This document shows positions 60,393 through 64,000 of a stretch of DNA of 64,000 nucleotides, piece by piece. The stretch is from NCBI RefSeq assembly GCF_038096165.1, contig NZ_CP151076.1, positions 1,178,001 through 1,242,000 on the forward strand. The letters are read 5' to 3'. The notes under the pieces are model-generated. The model was given only the letters and a program-made list of their open reading frames with translations, ran no database searches and was not told the DNA's origin. Numbering within the stretch: position 1 is the stretch's first letter; every line of letters begins with the position of its first letter. Origin of the DNA: Pseudomonas sp. G.S.17. Its GTDB lineage: Bacteria > Pseudomonadota > Gammaproteobacteria > Pseudomonadales > Pseudomonadaceae. The position numbers were made by a program, and so were the translations under genes.

Positions 60393-61844
60393 TTAGCGTG
60401 CCAGGGTCTGGGTTTTTATGCCCGCGTCCAGGTTGTTGGAACGACCATAAACGTCTTCGAAACGTTCGATGTCGTCTTCACCCAGGTAGCTGCCCGATTG
60501 CACTTCGATGATTTCCAACGGGATCTTGCCTGGGTTTTTCAGGCGATGGACCGAGGCGATCGGGATGTAGGTGGACTGGTTTTCGGTGAGCAGGAACACG
60601 TTCTCATCGCAGGTAACCTGCGCCGTGCCTGATACCACGATCCAGTGTTCGGCGCGGTGGTGGTGCATTTGCAGCGAGAGGCTGGCGCCCGGCTTGACCG
60701 AGATGCGCTTGACCTGGAAGCGGCCGCCCATGTCGACCGAATCGTAGGAACCCCACGGACGATAGACTTCAAGGTGGTTCTGGGTTTCGCTGCGGCCCTG
60801 CTCATTGAGCGTGTTGACCATCTGCTTGACGCCTTGAACCTTGTCCTTGTGGACAATCATCATCGCGTCTTTGGTTTCTACGACCACGATGTTGTCCAGG
60901 CCGATCACCGAAACCAGCTTGCCGTTGCCGTGGATCATGCAGTTGCGGCTGTCTTGCAGGACGACGTCGCCTTTGGTGACGTTGCCGTTGCTGTCTTTTT
61001 CATGCACTTCCCACAGCGATGCCCAGCAACCGACATCATTCCAGCCAGCAGTCAGCGGCACGACGCAGGCGCGTTGGGTTTTTTCCATCACGGCGTAGTC
61101 GATGGAATTGTCCGGGCAGCAGGCGAAGGTGGCTTCGTCGATGTCGATGCTGTCGCCGTCACGCTTGCTGCGCTCCAGAGTCAGCATGCAGGTGTCGTAG
61201 ATGTCCGGATCGTGCTTTTTCAGCTCTTCCAGATAACGGCTGGCGCGGAACAGGAACATGCCGCTGTTCCAGAAGTAGCCGCCAGCCTGGACGAATTCCG
61301 CAGCGCGTTTTTCGTCTGGTTTTTCGACGAATTGCGACACGCGGCTCACGCCTTCCGGCAGCAGCGCATCGGCAGTGGATTTGATGTAGCCATAACCGGT
61401 TTCCGGTTTGGTGGCCGGCACGCCGAACAGGACCATTTCACCGCGTTCTGCGGCGACAGTGGCGAGGGCCAGTGCGCGTTGCAGGGCTTTCTGGTCGTCG
61501 ATCACGTGGTCGGCGGGCAGAATGAGCATCAGCTCGTCATTGCCTTCGGCCAGCAGCATCATTGCGGTGATGGCAACCGCTGGGGCCGTGTTGCGGCCGA
61601 ACGGTTCCATGATGACGGTCTGGGTTTCGAGTTTCAGGGCGGCCAGTTGCTCGGTAACGATGAAACGGTGGTCCTTGTTGCAGACCACGATGGGGTCCTG
61701 CATGCCGTCGAACACCAGTCGTTCGAGGGTTTGCTGGAACAAAGTATGTTCGCCGGTCAATGCCAGGAACTGCTTAGGGAACTGTTTACGCGAAAGCGGC
61801 CAGAGTCGTGAACCGCTACCGCCTGACAAGATCACTGGAATCAT
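60393..61844 (-). CDS. algA: Mannose-1-phosphate guanylyltransferase / mannose-6-phosphate isomerase
   Basis: 483 residues, bifunctional enzyme making GDP-mannose for alginate. N-terminal pyrophosphorylase: MIPVILSGGSGSRLWPLSRKQFPKQFL, PADHVI, FVEKP and WNSGMFLF. C-terminal cupin isomerase: ISVKPGASLSLQMHHHRAEHWIVVSGTA with the metal His residues, then ENQSTYIPIASVHRLKNPG. AlgA rather than WbpW/PslB is favoured because algF and algJ are immediately upstream. The tail KTQTLAR is copied in the Rhs leaders. Confidence 0.95.
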   Translation of the reverse strand: MIPVILSGGSGSRLWPLSRKQFPKQFLALTGEHTLFQQTLERLVFDGMQDPIVVCNKDHRFIVTEQLAALKLETQTVIMEPFGRNTAPAVAITAMMLLAEGNDELMLILPADHVIDDQKALQRALALATVAAERGEMVLFGVPATKPETGYGYIKSTADALLPEGVSRVSQFVEKPDEKRAAEFVQAGGYFWNSGMFLFRASRYLEELKKHDPDIYDTCMLTLERSKRDGDSIDIDEATFACCPDNSIDYAVMEKTQRACVVPLTAGWNDVGCWASLWEVHEKDSNGNVTKGDVVLQDSRNCMIHGNGKLVSVIGLDNIVVVETKDAMMIVHKDKVQGVKQMVNTLNEQGRSETQNHLEVYRPWGSYDSVDMGGRFQVKRISVKPGASLSLQMHHHRAEHWIVVSGTAQVTCDENVFLLTENQSTYIPIASVHRLKNPGKIPLEIIEVQSGSYLGEDDIERFEDVYGRSNNLDAGIKTQTLAR

Positions 61845-61923
61845 TTTGTATCTCCAATAGCATTCGTAATAGGGCTGAACGTCGTTCTGTCTGTCGTTTC
61901 TGTCTTGTTCTTATTCCGCGTCG

Positions 61924-61972
61924 GTCGGTCCGCTCATGCCGCTTTACCTATAAAGGAAGGGCTCGGACCGAC
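61924..61972 (-). other. Hairpin in the algF-algA gap
   Basis: GTCGGTCCG / CGGACCGAC with a 31-base loop in the 141-bp gap. No T run, so probably an mRNA processing or stability element rather than a terminator, since algA must be transcribed through it. Confidence 0.5.
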
Positions 61973-61985
61973 TGACTAAATCCGC

Positions 61986-62693
61986 TTAGCGAGTGGCTAC
62001 TGGAGGCTTGACCCAGACTGGCGACAGGCTGCTGCCGCTGCCGGTGATGTACAGCACGGCGGCTTCGCCACGCTCAAGGGCAATCGGCTTGAGGTCGCTG
62101 ACTTTCTTGTCGCCGTCATACAGCGCCAGGGTGACTTTCACTGGATTGATTTCACGCTCGCCGGTGCCTTTGGCAGCAACGGTCTTGACCACGTCGGTCT
62201 TGCCGTCGGCGGTTTTCAGGGTCAGCGCTTTGTCGCTGAGGTTCTGCACGCGCACCAGGGATTTCTGCTTGTTCTTGAATGGTGGCTCTTCGACCAGTTG
62301 CGGTTTGCCGCTGACGTTGTTGACCAGGGTGTAATAGTGATCGCTGGCCAGTTTCACCGGGACCGTCTGGCTGCCGAGCTTGGCGCTGTAGTCACCCTGC
62401 GGCATGAAGCTGAACGCGGTGCTGCCCAGCGGAGCCACTTCGTTCATGTTGGTGTTGCCGACGGTGGCGCTGATTTCAGCGCTGCTGGCGTTGTAAACAC
62501 GTACGAAAGTCGAGCCTTTCGGAGCGGTCGGGCCGTAAAGCGCGGCATCGCCAGCGAAAGCCTGCAGGGACATGAAGCCCAGGCCAGCGGCCAGTGCGCA
62601 GGTTTTGAAGAAACGGTTCTTGGTAGCAGTGTTTTTAGTTGCAGTGGTCATAGTGTTCTCAGCCAAAGTGTGTGGAGTGGTCTGTAAGGTCAT
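61986..62693 (-). CDS. algF: Alginate O-acetylation protein AlgF
   Basis: 235 residues, periplasmic. Signal peptide ends LGFMSLQAFAGD. The mature start DAALYGPTAPKGSTFVRVYNASS matches AlgF. Needed with AlgI and AlgJ for acetylating alginate. Start chosen at MTLQTTPHT (62693) with GAGAGGACC upstream and only 13 bases from the algJ stop; an internal ATG at 62651 is the other option. The presequence is long (about 45 residues) for either choice. Confidence 0.92.
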   Translation of the reverse strand: MTLQTTPHTLAENTMTTATKNTATKNRFFKTCALAAGLGFMSLQAFAGDAALYGPTAPKGSTFVRVYNASSAEISATVGNTNMNEVAPLGSTAFSFMPQGDYSAKLGSQTVPVKLASDHYYTLVNNVSGKPQLVEEPPFKNKQKSLVRVQNLSDKALTLKTADGKTDVVKTVAAKGTGEREINPVKVTLALYDGDKKVSDLKPIALERGEAAVLYITGSGSSLSPVWVKPPVATR

Positions 62694-62706
62694 TTGATGG
62701 GTCCTC

Positions 62707-63882
62707 TCAGTTTTGCGCCCGGTTGGGCGACTCGGATGTTTTGGCGTTAATGGCCAGATTTTGTTTATCGTCACGAGGCTTTTTGAGTTCGGCGATCCAC
62801 TTCGGATCAAACTCGCCAAGGTCGTTATGAGCAGGCAGATAACGTTCCGGGAATTCCCAGATCAGCACTTGCGGCGGGCTGTTCTTGAACGCATCGGTCT
62901 GCAGGTACTTGAGCATTGGCAGAACCGGGCCGTGCCCGTCTTCCGCGTAATTCACGACATCGCTGTGAAGTGCCTGTTTAAGTGCGCCGAGAAAGTTCCA
63001 GTTAGGGTTGGCGCTGTAACTTGTGCCGACCAATCCAACTGCAACATCGCTGTCGGCAAATAACGCGTCATCACCGGATACCTGGGGTTCGACAAGATCC
63101 GTGCTCCTTTGTTGCAATTGATCTGGCTGCGGAAGCAAATTACTGAACAAAGGATCCAATGGCAGGAAGTTGGTCAGGTCGCCTTTATAAGCCGAAGTTT
63201 CTTTCGCCTGAGTAATGAACTTTGTTGGTTCACCGTTCAGCGGATTTTTTTGCGCAATGGCAGCGCCAAGTTGCTGGGCGACAACTTCGGCACCCATTGG
63301 CGTCCAGTGGGTGTCGGTGCGCAGGAATACCTGGCCGTTCTGCTTGGCGCCTTGCAGCGGTGTCAGCAGATCAGGCGCAAACACACCGGCCTGAGCCGCT
63401 TGCGCATGGAATTGCTGATACAGATCGGTGTGCAGCGAGGCCGGCTTGTTAGCGCCGATGTGCTCCGGGTACAGACGGGTCTTGGCCGGAATGATCGCCA
63501 ATACCAGTTCGGTGCCCTGGGCTTTCAGCGCGTCACGTACGCCCTGGATGATTGCCAGGTTGTCCGCTTCGTTCTGCTCGCCGTTGACGACTGCATTGAA
63601 CTCTTCGTCGGTATACAGCCATTGGTCCTTGCCCAGTTCAACGCCGGGACGACCTTCGTTGAACAGCTTGTAATCCAGTGCCGCCCAGAGGTTGGTGCCA
63701 ATGCGCTTGATCGGGAACTCTTCATCGTAGTGAGTCTCCGCCGCCTTGGCCCAACGCCCGTTGAGGATCGTGGTTTGCGCTGTGGTCGAGAAGCTGCTGA
63801 AACTGCGCAGCGACCAGATCCCCAGTGCCAACAGGATCCCCATGAACAGGGCGATGTAGAGGATTCGTAATGAACGGGTCAT
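62707..63882 (-). CDS. algJ: Alginate O-acetylase AlgJ
   Basis: 391 residues, membrane-anchored periplasmic acetyltransferase of the SGNH-like family. Anchor helix LRILYIALFMGILLALGIWSL. Catalytic DTHW in LRTDTHWTP and the Ser in VGLVGTSYSANPNWNF, as in P. aeruginosa AlgJ, which has the same length. Start MTRSLRILY at 63882; the open frame reaches 63954 and overlaps algI. Confidence 0.94.
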   Translation of the reverse strand: MTRSLRILYIALFMGILLALGIWSLRSFSSFSTTAQTTILNGRWAKAAETHYDEEFPIKRIGTNLWAALDYKLFNEGRPGVELGKDQWLYTDEEFNAVVNGEQNEADNLAIIQGVRDALKAQGTELVLAIIPAKTRLYPEHIGANKPASLHTDLYQQFHAQAAQAGVFAPDLLTPLQGAKQNGQVFLRTDTHWTPMGAEVVAQQLGAAIAQKNPLNGEPTKFITQAKETSAYKGDLTNFLPLDPLFSNLLPQPDQLQQRSTDLVEPQVSGDDALFADSDVAVGLVGTSYSANPNWNFLGALKQALHSDVVNYAEDGHGPVLPMLKYLQTDAFKNSPPQVLIWEFPERYLPAHNDLGEFDPKWIAELKKPRDDKQNLAINAKTSESPNRAQN

Positions 63883-63892
63883 GTCAGGCTCC

Positions 63893-64000
63893 TCAGAACT
63901 GGAAGTAAAGGAACGGCGAGAAGCTTTGCGCCGAGAGTTTGAGAATCGATGCAACGAACAGCAGCAGGATCAAGGCGCGCATGGCGTAACGTGGCCAATC
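63893..64000 (-). CDS. algI: Alginate O-acetyltransferase AlgI, C-terminal end (cut by window edge)
   Basis: The last 35 codons of the MBOAT-family membrane protein: a final hydrophobic helix (ALILLLFVASILKLSAQ) and the typical end SFSPFLYFQF. Stop 10 bases before the algJ start. Supplies acetyl groups across the inner membrane for AlgJ. Confidence 0.9.
   Translation of the reverse strand, partial: DWPRYAMRALILLLFVASILKLSAQSFSPFLYFQF

Noticed and set aside
60645..61811. 388-codon plus-strand frame
   Set aside because: Antisense to algA with no recognisable motifs.

Overview
The window looks like chromosome from a Pseudomonas of the fluorescens group. Evidence: the 3' part of the alginate operon (algI-J-F-A), Pseudomonas-type families (DUF3509, DUF1244 with HopJ, SlyD-like FKBP, PA3415-3418-like dehydrogenase genes), many REP/BIME palindromes of the GGGAGCGAGCTTGCTCGC type, and high GC with a few AT-rich islands. 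No rRNA, tRNA or CRISPR array was seen.

Layout. 1-5 kb: pta (cut by the window edge), a small DUF3565 gene, a SlyD-like isomerase, glutathione peroxidase, an old-yellow-enzyme reductase and a GT4 glycosyltransferase. 5-6.3 kb: an AT-rich patch with a FlhE-like exported protein and an unknown gene. 6.5-9.2 kb: cysZ divergent from a 2-Cys peroxiredoxin gene with a near-consensus OxyR site, then trxB. 9.5-15 kb: an apparent light-response region. It holds the folM-folE-folX-DUF1244-hopJ operon with a candidate LitR/PplR operator over its promoter, a LitR-like MerR regulator without obvious B12 ligands, and a short LOV photoreceptor. 15-25 kb: flavodoxin, an aldolase/hydrolase/SDR group, an unknown gene, a SirB1-like gene, and an operon of leucine-type dehydrogenase plus E1alpha, E1beta and E2 of a 2-oxoacid dehydrogenase; then yebG with a LexA box.

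26-36 kb is an iron region. One FecI/FecR pair has lost its receptor, and only scraps of a TonB receptor remain nearby. A complete fecI-fecR-fecA set follows, with a Fur box, divergent from a DUF3649-PepSY-DUF3325 membrane operon. 36-43.4 kb: an AraC regulator, an EamA exporter, an IS3 element inside a REP doublet, a secreted M66-type zinc protease with lectin-like repeats, and an IS5 element that split a long hairpin. The protease and IS5 segment is bracketed by two copies of the 3' end of a 2-hydroxyacid dehydrogenase gene. 44.5-50.8 kb: a LysR regulator divergent from an efflux operon (outer-membrane factor, FUSC/AaeB, DUF1656/AaeX, HlyD/AaeA).

52-60.3 kb is the most unusual part. It is a tandem array of TccC-like Rhs cassettes with exchangeable C-terminal tips. 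Each cassette is preceded by a copy of the algA terminator and algA tail (KTQTLAR-like) plus a conserved leader. Two small paralogous genes lie divergent to the leaders. The array includes a dead Rhs start, a 357-bp duplication, gene-conversion-like identity between Rhs cores, and an in-frame stop that cuts a metalloprotease-like tip from the first Rhs protein. The window ends in algA, algF, algJ and the last 35 codons of algI.
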